49,304 nt of DNA from JAJDGF01 sp031549325 (lineage in GTDB: Bacteria > Bacillota > Clostridia > Christensenellales > Aristaeellaceae). The notes beneath the pieces are model-generated. The model was not told the origin of the DNA and did not search any database. It saw only the letters and a program-made list of their open reading frames with translations. A program made the position numbers and the translations under genes. The DNA is taken from contig JAVBQA010000062.1 in NCBI GenBank assembly GCA_031549325.1, positions 1-49,304 of the forward strand. Direction: 5' to 3'. Shown in pieces: positions 1 to 10,300 of this stretch (position 1 is its first letter; each line of letters begins with the position of its first letter).

Positions 1-792
1 ATTTGCGGCGAGGTATGCCACATCATGGAACATGAGGTGGGGGCGGCGGCGGCGCTGAGCGGCGCGTTTATGCACCCGCTGGCGTTCCCGGGGGGCATTC
101 CGGATGTGGAGATGGTCCGAAAGGCGATTCGCGGCGAGGACATCCATTATCCGGAGCTGTCGCTGATCTGCGTGGAGAACCCGCTCTCCAACGGGCGCGT
201 GGTGCCGCTTCAGTCGCTTCAGGCGGTGAAGCGGCTGGCGCAGAGCAAGGGCGTTCCGGTGCACATGGACGGCGCGCGCATCTTCAATGCGGCGGTGGCG
301 CTGGACGTTCCGGCCAGAGAGGTCGCCGCCTGCGCGGATAGCGTGATGGCGTGCCTGTCGAAGGGGCTGTGCGCGCCGGTGGGTTCCATGCTGGCGGGCA
401 GCGCGGCATTCATCAAAAAGGCGCGCAAAAACAGGAAGCTGCTGGGCGGCGGCATGCGCCAGGCCGGGTTTCTGGCGGCGGCGGGCCTCATCGCGCTAAG
501 AGACATGACGGGACGCCTCTTTGAGGACCACGCGAACGCGAAGTATCTGGCGGCTGAGCTTCAAAAGCTGCCGGGCGTCGAGCTGGATCCTGAGAAGGTC
601 GAGATCAACATGGTGTTTTTCCGGCTGAACCGGGCCGAGGCGCTGCTGGACGCGCTGCCCGATATGCTGCTTGCGCAGGGCGTCAAGATCAACGGGCATG
701 ATTTCGGCGTGTTCCGGTTCGTCACCAACAACGACGTGAGCAGGCAAGACATCGACCGGGCCGTCTCCGTGCTGCGCGGACTGCTTGCATGA
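1..792 (+). CDS. ltaE: Low-specificity L-threonine aldolase, 5' partial
   Basis: Cleaves L-threonine/L-allo-threonine to glycine and acetaldehyde with pyridoxal phosphate, in the cytosol. The reading frame is open from base 1, so the N-terminus lies outside the window; the visible part starts at the family's HxxxHE(V/G)GA region. The PLP-binding lysine is expected in the motif CLSKGLCAPVGS (AAG at 361-363), and VHMDGAR upstream carries the aspartate that contacts the PLP ring nitrogen. The visible 263 residues cover most of a ~340-residue enzyme of the fold-type I family. The stop codon overlaps the start of thiN by four bases (ATGA), so the two are translationally coupled. Alternative members of the family (beta-eliminating lyases) are possible but the lysine motif fits threonine aldolase best. 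Confidence 0.88.
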   Translation: MCGEVCHIMEHEVGAAAALSGAFMHPLAFPGGIPDVEMVRKAIRGEDIHYPELSLICVENPLSNGRVVPLQSLQAVKRLAQSKGVPVHMDGARIFNAAVALDVPAREVAACADSVMACLSKGLCAPVGSMLAGSAAFIKKARKNRKLLGGGMRQAGFLAAAGLIALRDMTGRLFEDHANAKYLAAELQKLPGVELDPEKVEINMVFFRLNRAEALLDALPDMLLAQGVKINGHDFGVFRFVTNNDVSRQDIDRAVSVLRGLLA

Positions 793-1439
793 GGCCGGGC
801 ATATGCTATATCGTGGGCGCGGGCAGCTTTTCGGAAGCGCTTGCGCCCGCTTCACAGGACTTTGTGATCGCCGCCGATGGGGGCTATGCCCACCTGCAGG
901 CGCTTGGGATCGCGCCGGATTTGGCGCTGGGCGATTTCGACTCGCTGGGGGCGGCGCCCGATGCGCCGAATGTGGAGCGCGTGCCGCCCGAGAAGGACGA
1001 CACCGACATGATGCTGGCCGTCCGGCGCGGATTGGCGCTGGGATACGGGCGATTCGCGATCTGCGGGGGCTTGGGGGGGCGGCTGGATCACACGCTGGCC
1101 AACGCCCAGGCGCTGTGTTTCCTGGCGTCTCAGGGCGCGCGCGGTTTTTTGGTCGGCGAAGGCGTCGTGCTCACAGTCGTTCAGAATAACGAGCTCCTCA
1201 TCCCGGCGGGAAAGACCGGGCTGATCTCGGTGTTTTGCATGGGGAATCTCGCGCTGGGCGTAACGCTTCAGGGCTTGAAATACCCGCTCACTGAGGCGGC
1301 GCTGGAGAACACAAACCCCATTGGCGTCAGCAATGAGTTCACCGGCCAGGCGGCGAAGATCAGCGTCCGGGAGGGCATGCTGCTGGTTTTGTGGCACGAG
1401 CGGGGCGCGCGCATTTCCGAGCTGTTTGCCATGTGTTAA
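789..1439 (+). CDS. thiN: Thiamine pyrophosphokinase
   Basis: Transfers pyrophosphate from ATP to thiamine to make thiamine diphosphate. The 216-residue length is typical. Visible family motifs: DGGYAHL near residue 30, then PDLALGDFDSLG, the acidic EKDDTDM patch near residue 70, and GGLGGRLDHTLAN near residue 95, which build the ATP/Mg and thiamine sites. The C-terminal half has the beta-sandwich with the SNEFTG segment that lines the thiamine pocket. It starts inside the stop of the aldolase gene (ATGA overlap), and its 3' end contains the promoter of the next gene. In many Firmicutes this gene sits beside rpe/rsgA; here its partner is ltaE, which has no obvious pathway link. Confidence 0.93.
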   Translation: MRPGICYIVGAGSFSEALAPASQDFVIAADGGYAHLQALGIAPDLALGDFDSLGAAPDAPNVERVPPEKDDTDMMLAVRRGLALGYGRFAICGGLGGRLDHTLANAQALCFLASQGARGFLVGEGVVLTVVQNNELLIPAGKTGLISVFCMGNLALGVTLQGLKYPLTEAALENTNPIGVSNEFTGQAAKISVREGMLLVLWHERGARISELFAMC

Positions 1440-1454
1440 CGAACGTGGTATAAT
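1426..1454 (+). promoter_or_regulatory. Sigma-A promoter for the PPK2 gene
   Basis: TTGCCA (1426-1431), 17-base spacer, TATAAT (1449-1454) preceded by TGG, so it is also an extended -10. It overlaps the last codons of thiN and lies 29 bases before the ATG at 1483, giving a very short leader with the ribosome binding site ACAGGAGG at 1467-1474. Confidence 0.8.
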
Positions 1455-1482
1455 AAGCCAAATCACACAGGAGGTGGCCCCG

Positions 1483-2985
1483 ATGCTGGAAAGACTCCAG
1501 TTTGAAGCGCCGCAGGAGATCACGGTTGAGACGATGGACACGTTGCGCATGCGCATGTCGGTGCTGCAGCAGAAGGCGCGCAGCCTAGGCATTCCGGCGG
1601 TGATCGTGTTTGAAGGGTTTGACGCGGCGGGCAAGGGCGAGGCGATCTCGGATCTGATCGACAGCCTGGATCCGCGCGGGTTCAAGGTGCGCACCATGGG
1701 CGCGCCGAACGAAGTGGACAGGCGCTGCCCGCCGATGAACCGCTACCAGGTGCTGACGCCGGCGAACGGCCAGATCGTCATCTTCAACGGCAGCTGGTAC
1801 CGCGAGGTGTCGGCCGCCTGCTTCGAGGAGAAGGTGGGCAAGGACGAGCTGGCGGCTCGGTTTGAGCGCATCGCGGACCTGGAGGGGAAACTGGCCACTT
1901 CCGGCGCGCTGATCGTGAAGCTCTTTCTGAGCATTGGCAAGAAGGAACAAAAGCGGCGCCTGAACAAGCTGGAGGAAGACAAAGCCACCAGCTGGCGCGT
2001 GACCAAGGCCGATTGGCAGCAAAACAAGGACTACGACGAGTATTACCAGGTGTTCGACGCCATGATGGAGCGCACCGATTTCCCGTTTGCGCGCTGGGAA
2101 CCGCTCAACGCCGAGAACAAGGACGGGCTCGCGCGCCAGGTTTACAACATCGTGATCGCGGCGTTCGAGCAGGCCACCGCCGAGAAACAGCGGCTGACCG
2201 AGCTGAACGACCAGCCTGCGTACGACTTTGTGCCCTACGTGAAGCCGATTGTGCCCGCGCCCATTGCGCGCTTGGCCGATGTGGCCCTGAACGTGCGGCT
2301 GCAGGAGCGCCAGGATTACCGAGAGCTGCTCCGGGACGCGCACAAACGGCTGCGCGCGCTGCAGAACCGGCTATTCAAAAAGCGCATCCCGATGGTGCTG
2401 GCGTTTGAGGGATGGGATGCGGCGGGCAAGGGCGGCAGCATCCTTAGGCTCACCCAGGCGCTGGATCCGCGCGGGTTCGAGGTGAACCCCACCAGCGCGC
2501 CCGACGCCACCGAGAAGAGCCACCACTACCTGTGGCGATTCTGGAACCACGTGCCCGAAGCGGGGCACATCGCGATTTTTGACCGCAGCTGGTATGGCCG
2601 CGTGATGGTGGAGCGGGTGGAGGGCTTCTGCCAGGAGGGCGACTGGCGGCGCGCATACGATGAGATCAACCACTTTGAGAAGGCGCTGGCGGACTGGGGC
2701 GCCGTCGTGATCAAGTTCTGGCTGCAAATCGATCAGGATGAGCAGCTCAGGAGGTTTAACGACCGCCAGACCACCCCGGAGAAGCAGTATAAGATCACCG
2801 ACGAGGACTGGAGAAACCGCAAGAAGTGGCCGGAATACGAGCTTGCGGTGGACGAGATGCTGCAAAAGACCAACACCGATTTCGCGCCCTGGGTGGTCGT
2901 CGAGTCCAACGACAAGCACTATGGGCGGCTCAAGGTGGTGAACACCGTGATCGACGCGGTGGAGCAGCGGCTCATGAAAAAATAG
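1483..2985 (+). CDS. pap: Polyphosphate:AMP phosphotransferase (tandem PPK2)
   Basis: Moves phosphate from polyphosphate to a nucleotide, most likely AMP to ADP, as two-domain PPK2 enzymes do. The 500 residues hold two PPK2 domains: one at about 15-255 with Walker A GFDAAGKGEAI, and one at about 275-495 with Walker A GWDAAGKGGSI and the lid/Walker B segment FDRSWYGRV. The equivalent segment of domain 1 reads FNGSWYREV, losing the Asp-Arg pair, so domain 1 is probably catalytically weakened and structural. This matches what is known of fused PPK2 proteins, in which the C-terminal domain is active. The ATG at 1483 is chosen over upstream in-frame starts because ACAGGAGG precedes it by 8 bases and a sigma-A promoter lies just ahead. 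It is monocistronic, with a terminator 18 bases after the stop. Confidence 0.9.
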   Translation: MLERLQFEAPQEITVETMDTLRMRMSVLQQKARSLGIPAVIVFEGFDAAGKGEAISDLIDSLDPRGFKVRTMGAPNEVDRRCPPMNRYQVLTPANGQIVIFNGSWYREVSAACFEEKVGKDELAARFERIADLEGKLATSGALIVKLFLSIGKKEQKRRLNKLEEDKATSWRVTKADWQQNKDYDEYYQVFDAMMERTDFPFARWEPLNAENKDGLARQVYNIVIAAFEQATAEKQRLTELNDQPAYDFVPYVKPIVPAPIARLADVALNVRLQERQDYRELLRDAHKRLRALQNRLFKKRIPMVLAFEGWDAAGKGGSILRLTQALDPRGFEVNPTSAPDATEKSHHYLWRFWNHVPEAGHIAIFDRSWYGRVMVERVEGFCQEGDWRRAYDEINHFEKALADWGAVVIKFWLQIDQDEQLRRFNDRQTTPEKQYKITDEDWRNRKKWPEYELAVDEMLQKTNTDFAPWVVVESNDKHYGRLKVVNTVIDAVEQRLMKK

Positions 2986-3002
2986 GCGGAAGACATGCAA
3001 GC

Positions 3003-3047
3003 AGCGCCGGTTTCTCCCCAAAGCGGGGGAAGCGGCGCTGTTTTTTG
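3003..3047 (+). terminator. Rho-independent terminator of the PPK2 gene
   Basis: Outer stem AGCGCCG (3003-3009) pairs with CGGCGCT (3033-3039); an inner CCCC/GGGG stem (3016-3019 with 3025-3028) extends it. A GTTTTTTG run follows at 3040-3047. Confidence 0.85.
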
Positions 3048-3090
3048 TTCGGCGCAAGGCAATCGTTTTTTCGCGCGCGGTGCATCCAAA

Positions 3091-3618
3091 TCAATCCGCC
3101 ACCGGATAAAGCACGCCCAGATCGGTCATCCCCACCAGGTGGCAACAGCGCTGGCGCCATTCGGGCACATCCAGCACCGCCAGCGGCTCCCGCTCCAGGC
3201 ATGCGTCGAAGCGCTTGCGCGCATATGCAACCAGCAGGTCGTCCACGTTGGTGGACACATCCTCAAAGAACTGCCAGTGGGCTCTGGGCAGATGCAGCAG
3301 CGTGATTTGCGCCTTGCCCAGCCGTTTGTGCATGTCCAGAACTTTAAAGTACGCGGTCTTTTCTAGGATGCAGTGGGCGCGATCCGCGCCATCCGGCTGC
3401 TCGGAGGCGTCCAGAAACCGGTTGGAGAAGATGGCATAGCGGTGCGGCGCCAACAGACCGCCCCCCAGCAGGCTTGCGTCCACATCCACGGGAGAGCGAA
3501 GCAGCATCCCGGCCTCGTATTTCGCGGCCGCGGCGCGCAGATTGGTGTCCCGATAGAGCAGTCTCAGGCCAGGGTAGGTCAGGTTCATGATGGCTTCCAT
3601 CTCGGTCTGCGTTTTCAT
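3091..3618 (-). CDS. Conserved-looking protein of unknown function
   Basis: 175 residues when started at the ATG at 3618, which has AGGAGA eight to nine bases upstream; the frame stays open further upstream but has no ribosome binding site there. The product is soluble, with no signal peptide or membrane segment, and contains RYAIFSNRFLDAS, a HCILEKTAYFKVLDMHKR stretch and a C-terminal WRQRCCHLVGMTDLGVLYP. I do not recognise a family. The phrase around 'AHCILEKTAYFKVL' reads like a folded alpha/beta core, and codon use resembles the neighbours, so I take it as a real gene. It is convergent with the PPK2 gene and divergent from the giant adhesin, and has its own candidate promoter. Confidence 0.6.
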   Translation of the reverse strand: MKTQTEMEAIMNLTYPGLRLLYRDTNLRAAAAKYEAGMLLRSPVDVDASLLGGGLLAPHRYAIFSNRFLDASEQPDGADRAHCILEKTAYFKVLDMHKRLGKAQITLLHLPRAHWQFFEDVSTNVDDLLVAYARKRFDACLEREPLAVLDVPEWRQRCCHLVGMTDLGVLYPVAD

Positions 3619-3693
3619 CTGTGGTTCTCCTCGCGCTCGCAATGCCCGTGAAACCAGGCGCAGGGCCTGGATAGGATCGCTTTTGTTTTCACT

Positions 3694-3722
3694 ATTATAA
3701 TGCATGAATGTCGACTTGAAAA
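3694..3722 (-). promoter_or_regulatory. Candidate promoter of the leftward unknown gene
   Basis: On the minus strand TTTTCA (3722-3717), 17 bases, TATAAT (3699-3694). The -35 matches 4 of 6 consensus bases. It lies about 75 bases before the ATG at 3618. Confidence 0.5.
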
Positions 3723-3919
3723 GGGCGGGATGCGGATCTCGTCGGAAGAGGCGGCTTTGCCGGCGCGGGGAAACATGGGAGAATCGAGGCGCGAAGCTGG
3801 GGAAAAGCGTAAGCGCTTTCAAGAGCAAGGGGGCCGTTGCCGTAAGGGATAGCGCCGTCGTTTCGCGCAGGAAATGAAGACGGTTTTTGATTCTGTGTAA
3901 GATAGCTTACGCATGGATA

Positions 3920-3969
3920 GTTACAAAATTGGCGGACAAAATTCGACAGACAAAGTCATAATTTGTAAC
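3920..3969. repeat. Inverted repeat in the adhesin upstream region
   Basis: GTTACAAAATT (3920-3930) is the near-exact reverse complement of AATTTGTAAC (3960-3969), with one bulged A. The 29-base interior holds AAAATTCGACAG. It could be a regulator binding site or an RNA stem; there is no U-run, so a terminator is unlikely. Confidence 0.5.
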
Positions 3970-4279
3970 CCAAAACTCGACGGAAAAAACCGGCATAAAG
4001 AGCCCCGCGTTTCAAAGGGCGGATGACGTCCCAAAGTCCCTTCCTGATCCGGTGCGCGTGGGAGTCCGAATAACGACACAATTTGCGCCGCATATGGACA
4101 ATAAGAAGCGTTGCATGTAACCGTAAAGTATATAAACAGGGAATATAATGACCAAGTAAAATGCCGGAGCTGTCCAAAGAGCCAAAGTGTTAATTGCGAA
4201 AAACACGCCGACGGTTCTGCATTTAGCGAAGGGAAGGCATTTATGGAAATGGCTGCGCGGACCAGTCATACGAATGTAG

Positions 4280-4326
4280 CGGTCGCTCAGAAAAAACGAA
4301 AAGCGACCGAGCGCCCAATCGGAAGG
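4280..4326 (+). promoter_or_regulatory. Leader hairpin and ribosome binding site of the adhesin
   Basis: CGGTCGCT (4280-4287) pairs perfectly with AGCGACCG (4302-4309) around a 14-base A-rich loop. Eleven bases later comes GGAAGG (4321-4326), eight bases before the ATG at 4335. The hairpin could stabilise the long mRNA or modulate initiation; that role is inferred only from position. Confidence 0.5.
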
Positions 4327-4334
4327 TGAAACAA

Positions 4335-7300
4335 ATGAAAATGAATATGAGCAGGGCGATCGCGATCATTCTAACCATCGCGATGCTGTTCAGCATGCCG
4401 CCGCTTGGCATGGCGCGGGCGGCAGGACAGCGCTATACCTCGGAAAACATGTCCGGCCCGGCGCCGTCCGGCAACAGCGGATCCGAGGGGGAGGGCAGGT
4501 TAACCCCTAAGCCCACCGAAACGCCCGATTCCCTTCCGAACAAGGAGAACGCCGCTGAGCGCGTCGATGACGTGATCGGCGAAACCAACGACACAGACGC
4601 AGAGGGCAATCACGGTGAGGTGGATCCGGAAACGGGCGACCTCTATTTGTCGTTTTCATCATCCGATCCGACGCCGCGCACGACATCCGGTCCGGACGCT
4701 GCGGCCGCACCGGCAGAAACCATCTACATTCAGGAGACCGAGGGCGTCCCCGCGCTCGTGTCCGAGGAAGGCAAATGGATGCGCGCCGAGGGGGACAACG
4801 GAGAAATCGAGTGGAAAATCGTGCTGGAGCCCGGCGCGGGCGCGCCCAAGGCGGTGCGCCTGGTGGAAACATTCACCCCCGGCGACAGGGAAGTCGGCGG
4901 CTGCCGTACGCAGCAGCTGAAGAGCGGTTCCATCAAGGTGAAAACCGCGGGCGGACAGGATGTGCCGTTCTCGATCAAGTCGAGCGCGCCCACGGGCGGC
5001 TTCGCGATCGAGATTCAGCCTTTCGCCGAGCGCGTGACGGTGACCTGCCGCGCGACATGGTGCGACCCAATGGCCTTCATGCGGCAACAGTACATGAACA
5101 CCGATGTGTGCTTTCAGAACACCGCGCAGCTGTTCGACGAAACGGGCACGACGCCCTACGGCGGTCCGCAATCGGCCGTCGTCTCGGCGGGTCACGGCCA
5201 GATCATCTACAAATCGCTGGTGGGCGCCGGGACGGAGGGCGGGAGCTCGTACCTCGACTGGCGCTTGGAGATTTTCCACCACCGCTACGGGGCTGATACC
5301 AGGTACACGCTCCCGGACGTGCAGATCGTTGACGACCTGCCGGCGGGGCTGACGGTGAGCGGCGTGACGGTGCGCGGCGCGGCGCTGAGCGCGGGCACGG
5401 GCGCCAACCAATACACCCAGAACGGCAACCGTCTGACCCTCTTTCTGCCGGCGGGCACATTCAAAAACACAGAAAACACCTACATCACCATCAAAACCAC
5501 GGTGGATGAGTCGACATATGACCCGGCATCGCGCAACAAAGTCTATTTCGTGATTCCGGGGCACAACGCGCTCAGCAACGCGCCGTACAGCGAAACCGGC
5601 GGGGACGTCCAGTCGAGCAAGACTTCGGGCTTGGACGGCGGTCAGCCTCCGATCGCCAACAGCGCCCGGGCCACCCTGGCGATCGGGCTGACGAAGCGAT
5701 GGACGGGCGACGAGCAGCCCTGGTGCGTGCGCCCGGGCGCGATCAGGTTCAACCTGCTGCGCGATGGCCAGCAGATCACCGGGCAGACCGCGACGATTCC
5801 GTCCGACGGCACCGCCGTGTCGATCAGGTTTGGTGACGGGTTTCCGAAGTTTAACCCGAATGACGGGCACGAGTATGCGTACAGCGTGACGGAGGAACCG
5901 AGCGCCGCGTACGCGCTGACGGGCGGCATCGACGCGGTGAGCGCGGACGGCGCGCTTGAGTTTACGGCAACCAACAAGCTGTCCACCAGGGATCTGACCG
6001 TCACCAAGAAATGGTCGGGCGACGAGGACTTCCCGGGCTATCGCCCGGCATCCATCACGGTGAAGCTGCGCGCCTGGACGGACGCGCCGGGCATCGACGC
6101 AATCACCGACACCCAGACGCTGACCGAGGCCAATGGCTGGGGCTACACCTGGAAGGGCGCGCCCGACAAGGTGATGTCCCCGACGGACGGCAAGGTCTAT
6201 GACATGCGTTATCAGATCGCGGAGCTCAGCTCGAATCCGGCCAACCGCGTTTCGGTCCATTATCAAAAGGCCGGAGTCTCTGAGCCGATCACGGGTGCAA
6301 ACCACGAGCTTGTGAATGTCTTCAACACCGTGCGGTACGGGGCGGAGGCGGTGTGGCTGGACGCCTCCGGCAGCCCCGCTGCGGCGAACCTGCCGGCGAG
6401 CGTGAAGGTGAACCTGAAGGACGGTGCGGGCGCGATTGTCGACAGCCTGGTGCTGAGCGAGGGCAATGGCTGGAAAGGCATGTTCAAGCGCGTGCCCAAG
6501 TTCAAGCGGAACGCCGCCGCCGCCGATGCCGTCAACCTGGAGACATACACAGTCGATGAAGAGCTGGCGGGCGACGGCGCGTTTGAGCAGTCAGGCGCAG
6601 CCACGCTAAAATCGCGCGGCGCCGTCACAGCGTTTGTGCTCAGGAACAAGCGGAAGACCTTCATGATCTCGCTCAAGAAGACTTGGGAGGACGGATTCTC
6701 CCTGCCGGCGGCGATCCGCGTGTATGAGTCGGACAGCACGAGCGGCCCTTGGACGCCGGTCGCGAATCCCGCCATGCCCATGACGCTGCGCCCGCACGAG
6801 CAGGCGCTGATTGCCGCCGATCCGGGCAAGTTCTACAAGATCGTGGAAACGATGAAATTCGATGGATACATCGCCAGCATCGAGGCGCAGGGCTTTCCGG
6901 TGCAGCTGCCCAAGGGCAATGAGATCATTCTGGGCGGCGCGCCGTCTGGCGCGGTCTGCTCGGTGACAATCAAAAACGCGCCCAGCGGCGAGACGGGCCG
7001 CGTGAGCGTCGTCAAGCGGTGGACGCTTGAAAACGGCCAGACCGTGGCCACGCCGCCAGTGGACAGCGTTAGCTATGTGATCCGTGGCTATACCGCGGTG
7101 GGGAAACAGGCGATCTCCAACCCGCGATACACGGCAAAGGGCACGCTGACTGCCGACGGCGACTGGCAGGGCCAGGAGCACCGCCTTCCGCTGTGGTATC
7201 AGACCGAGAAGGTGATCTACAGGCTCGAGGAGAACGGCGTCACCGCCAACTACACCAGCGCCGTCGAGCCGGCCAACGGCGCCGTGCTGACCGGGCAGGG

Positions 7301-10300
7301 AGAAGCCCGCTTCACAATCACGAGCACCAACACAGCGAAGGGCAGCTTTATCATCACCACGCGGGAACAGGGCAATGAAAAAAAGGCGCTGCCGAATGCC
7401 GTGTTCCGGCTGAAGGACCGCGCGAACCATCTGGTGAAATTCGCCGGCAATAACCCGTACACGCGCAGCGCGACGGGCGGCGTGACCAACATCACCACCA
7501 ATGGCAGCGGCCAGATCCGGCTGCAGGGGCTGCCGGTGGGCAGCTACACGCTGGAGGAGATCACGCCGCCGGGCGGCCACCGGATCATGACAGCCGAGGC
7601 GGCAGTCAGCGTCAATGCGGACGGCACCACCGTGCCTACGGACGGCCATGTGGTTGTGGAAAACGAGCTGATCACGGGCGGTCTGCGGCTGCTGGCAGTG
7701 GATGGCGTGACCGGCCGGGCGATTGCGAAGGGCGCGGCGTTCCAGCTGCTGAACATCACCAACAACCAGCCCTACGCGCTGCATCAGGCGGCGGCGGGCC
7801 GGTATCAGGCGATCCCTGCCGAGCGGATGGCGGCGAATCCGGGCGGCTACAACGCGACCACGACCCTTGTGACGGGCGGAGACGGCCGGCTGGATATATC
7901 TGGCCTTGTGGCCGGCAACTACACGCTGGTGGAGACCGAACCGCCGGTGGGTTACGTCTGTGGCGACAAAACCGTCTGGACGATTGCCGTGGGCGCTGCC
8001 GGCAGCCGGGCGAGGTCGGTCGACTTCGAGCTGGCGGGCGACGACTGGCTGGTCGTGAACATTCCGGACGCCAAGGTAGATATCCAAGTCGACAAGATAT
8101 GGCAGAATTCGGCGCAAAGCGCGGTGCGCCCGGACACGCTGCATTTCCAGGTGTTCCGCCTGGGTTACGAGGTCGTGGACGGCAGGCGCACGCGGAATCT
8201 GCTGGAGGGCAATGGCCACTTTGGCGAACCGTCGGGCGTGATGGCGGCGTCCGAACAGCTGACGCCGGCGGACAAGGGCGCGGACCTGTGGAAGCTGACC
8301 AAGGCGGGGTTGCCAAAGTATGGGCAGGCGCGGGGCAAGCCGGTGGAGTACGTCTATTACATCCAGGAGCAGACGCCGCCGGGCTATAGGGCCCTGTATA
8401 AGAATAAGGATGAGAATGGCGGCGAGCGCACGGGCACCCGGGCGTACGACGGCGACCGCATCCTCAACGAGCGGTATGGGCGCAAGATCGTCGTCGTCAA
8501 GAAGTGGGTCGATCTGGGCGGCAATCCGCTGGCGCCGCGGGCGGACATCACCGAGCTGGACTACACGATCAAAGTGAAGGTGAACGGCGCCGACGCGCCG
8601 CAGTACGATTATCGCGGCACGCTGCGCTCGCCGGGCTGGAGCGACGAGTGGTTCCTGCCCGTCCAGCTCGCGAACAATTCGGTGGAGTGCACCATCACCG
8701 AGCACTTCGACGACGAGGCGTATACCGCCGCGGTGACGGGCCCGGCGACGTGGACAGCCCGTCCGCTTCCGATGCGGGACGCTGCGAGCGATGGGCAGTT
8801 TGTCGCGCCGGACGGCAGGGCGCAGGACGAGTTTCGGATGCTCCCGGGCGAGACGGATCCGGACTGGCGCGAGCTGGTGATCACCAATACATACAATCCG
8901 AAGACCAGTATCTCAGGGGACACAGTGTGGGAAAACAGCGCAACGCCGGGTGCGAGCCAGGTGGCGCTGGATCTGTATGCGCGCTACCGTCCGCTCGTTG
9001 GCGGGGTGGCGGCGGAGACGGACGACGCCAAGGAGGGCTCGGAGACGAGCGTAAGCGCGTGGAACAGGGTGGACACGCAGCGGGTAACGGGCAGCGGGCT
9101 GCGCTGGCCGTGGTCGTTCGCGGATCTGCCGAGATACGCGCTGCTGCCCAATGACGCGGGCGCGGAGCCGCGCCAGGTGTACCAGGTCGAGTATTCCGTC
9201 GCCGAGCGGCCCGTGGCCGGATATCTGACGGCCTACGGGAGCGACGAGTCGGCGGATCGCTTGATCGGCGACGGCACGATCACCAACAGCGCGAAAGCCT
9301 ATGCGTTCGAGATCCGCAAGCAGTGGGCGGACGGCGCGGATCATGGCGGCGTGCGGGTGCGCGTCGACAAGAAAGACGCGGCGGGCAACTACGCCCAGCT
9401 CAGCGGATCGCCGTTCATGGTGAGCCCGGGCGCGCCGGTGAGGATCAACGGATACTATGGAGACGAGTTCTATATCCGCGAGGTGGACGAGCCGGACTAC
9501 TACAGGGCTTCGGGCTATGATGTGACCGGCATGGAGCACACCGCAGGCGGCAACGGGGCGAGCGTGGTGTGCGGCCGGGACAGCGCGGGCGAGCACATCG
9601 TAGAGATCACCAACATCTACAATGGGTACACCAGCCTGAACGTAAACAAGGTGTGGGCTGGCGGAAATGTGAGAGGTTTGCCGGCGCAGTTCACGGTGGA
9701 GTACCTTGACGGGGATGAAACGTGGAAGCCGATGCCCGGCATGAGCCCCGTGAAGCTGGAGAACAGCGAAACAGGCTGGAGCTCGGGCGAGATCGACACA
9801 CAGCTGTACGGCACGACGTTCCGCGTGACGGAGCAGAGCGTGTCCGGCTATACCGTGACCTATTCGACGGACGGCGTAACGTATGCCCCGTCAGCGCCGG
9901 CGGTGATGTCGATTGCGCGGCGGGCGGCGACGGTGTGGCTGAGGAACGAGCCGATGCCCGGAACGCTCGTGGTGGAAAAGGCGTGGGAGAACGACGACGA
10001 CAATGCGCGCGAAACGCGCGGCACGATCAGCTACACGCTGAGCGCCCAGGCGGATGGCGTGCTTCTGCCCGGATACCCGACGACGCACAGCGTGAGCGCG
10101 CCGACGTGGAAGAACGAGCACGCGAACCTGCCGGCGGTGACGCCCGAGGGCGACGTGATTACGTACACGGTGGAGGAGCTGACGCGGCTGCCGGGTTATA
10201 ACCAAACACCCGCCTACGCGGGCAGCGTGAACAGCGCGAACCTGCTGGGCGGCGACAAGACGATCCGGATGGTAAACACGTTTGGCGAAGGGTTCAGCCT

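Larger units (their letters stand above)
3723..4334. other. Long AT-richer leader/intergenic region before the adhesin
   Basis: About 610 bases without a credible gene, clearly richer in A/T than the flanks. It contains an inverted repeat at 3920-3969, a palindrome GTAAG-ATAG-CTTAC at 3897-3910, two related A-rich words (AAAATTCGACAG and AAAACTCGACGG near 3938 and 3973), a TATAAT at 4144-4149 without a good -35, and a hairpin at 4280-4309 just before the adhesin ribosome binding site. Short open frames on both strands lack ribosome binding sites. It probably holds the adhesin promoter and its control sites. I did not recognise a known riboswitch class. Confidence 0.55.

Noticed and set aside
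4111..4329. A 72-codon plus-strand frame before the adhesin
   Set aside because: It starts at TTG without a ribosome binding site, overlaps the leader hairpin and the adhesin start region, and has no recognisable content.
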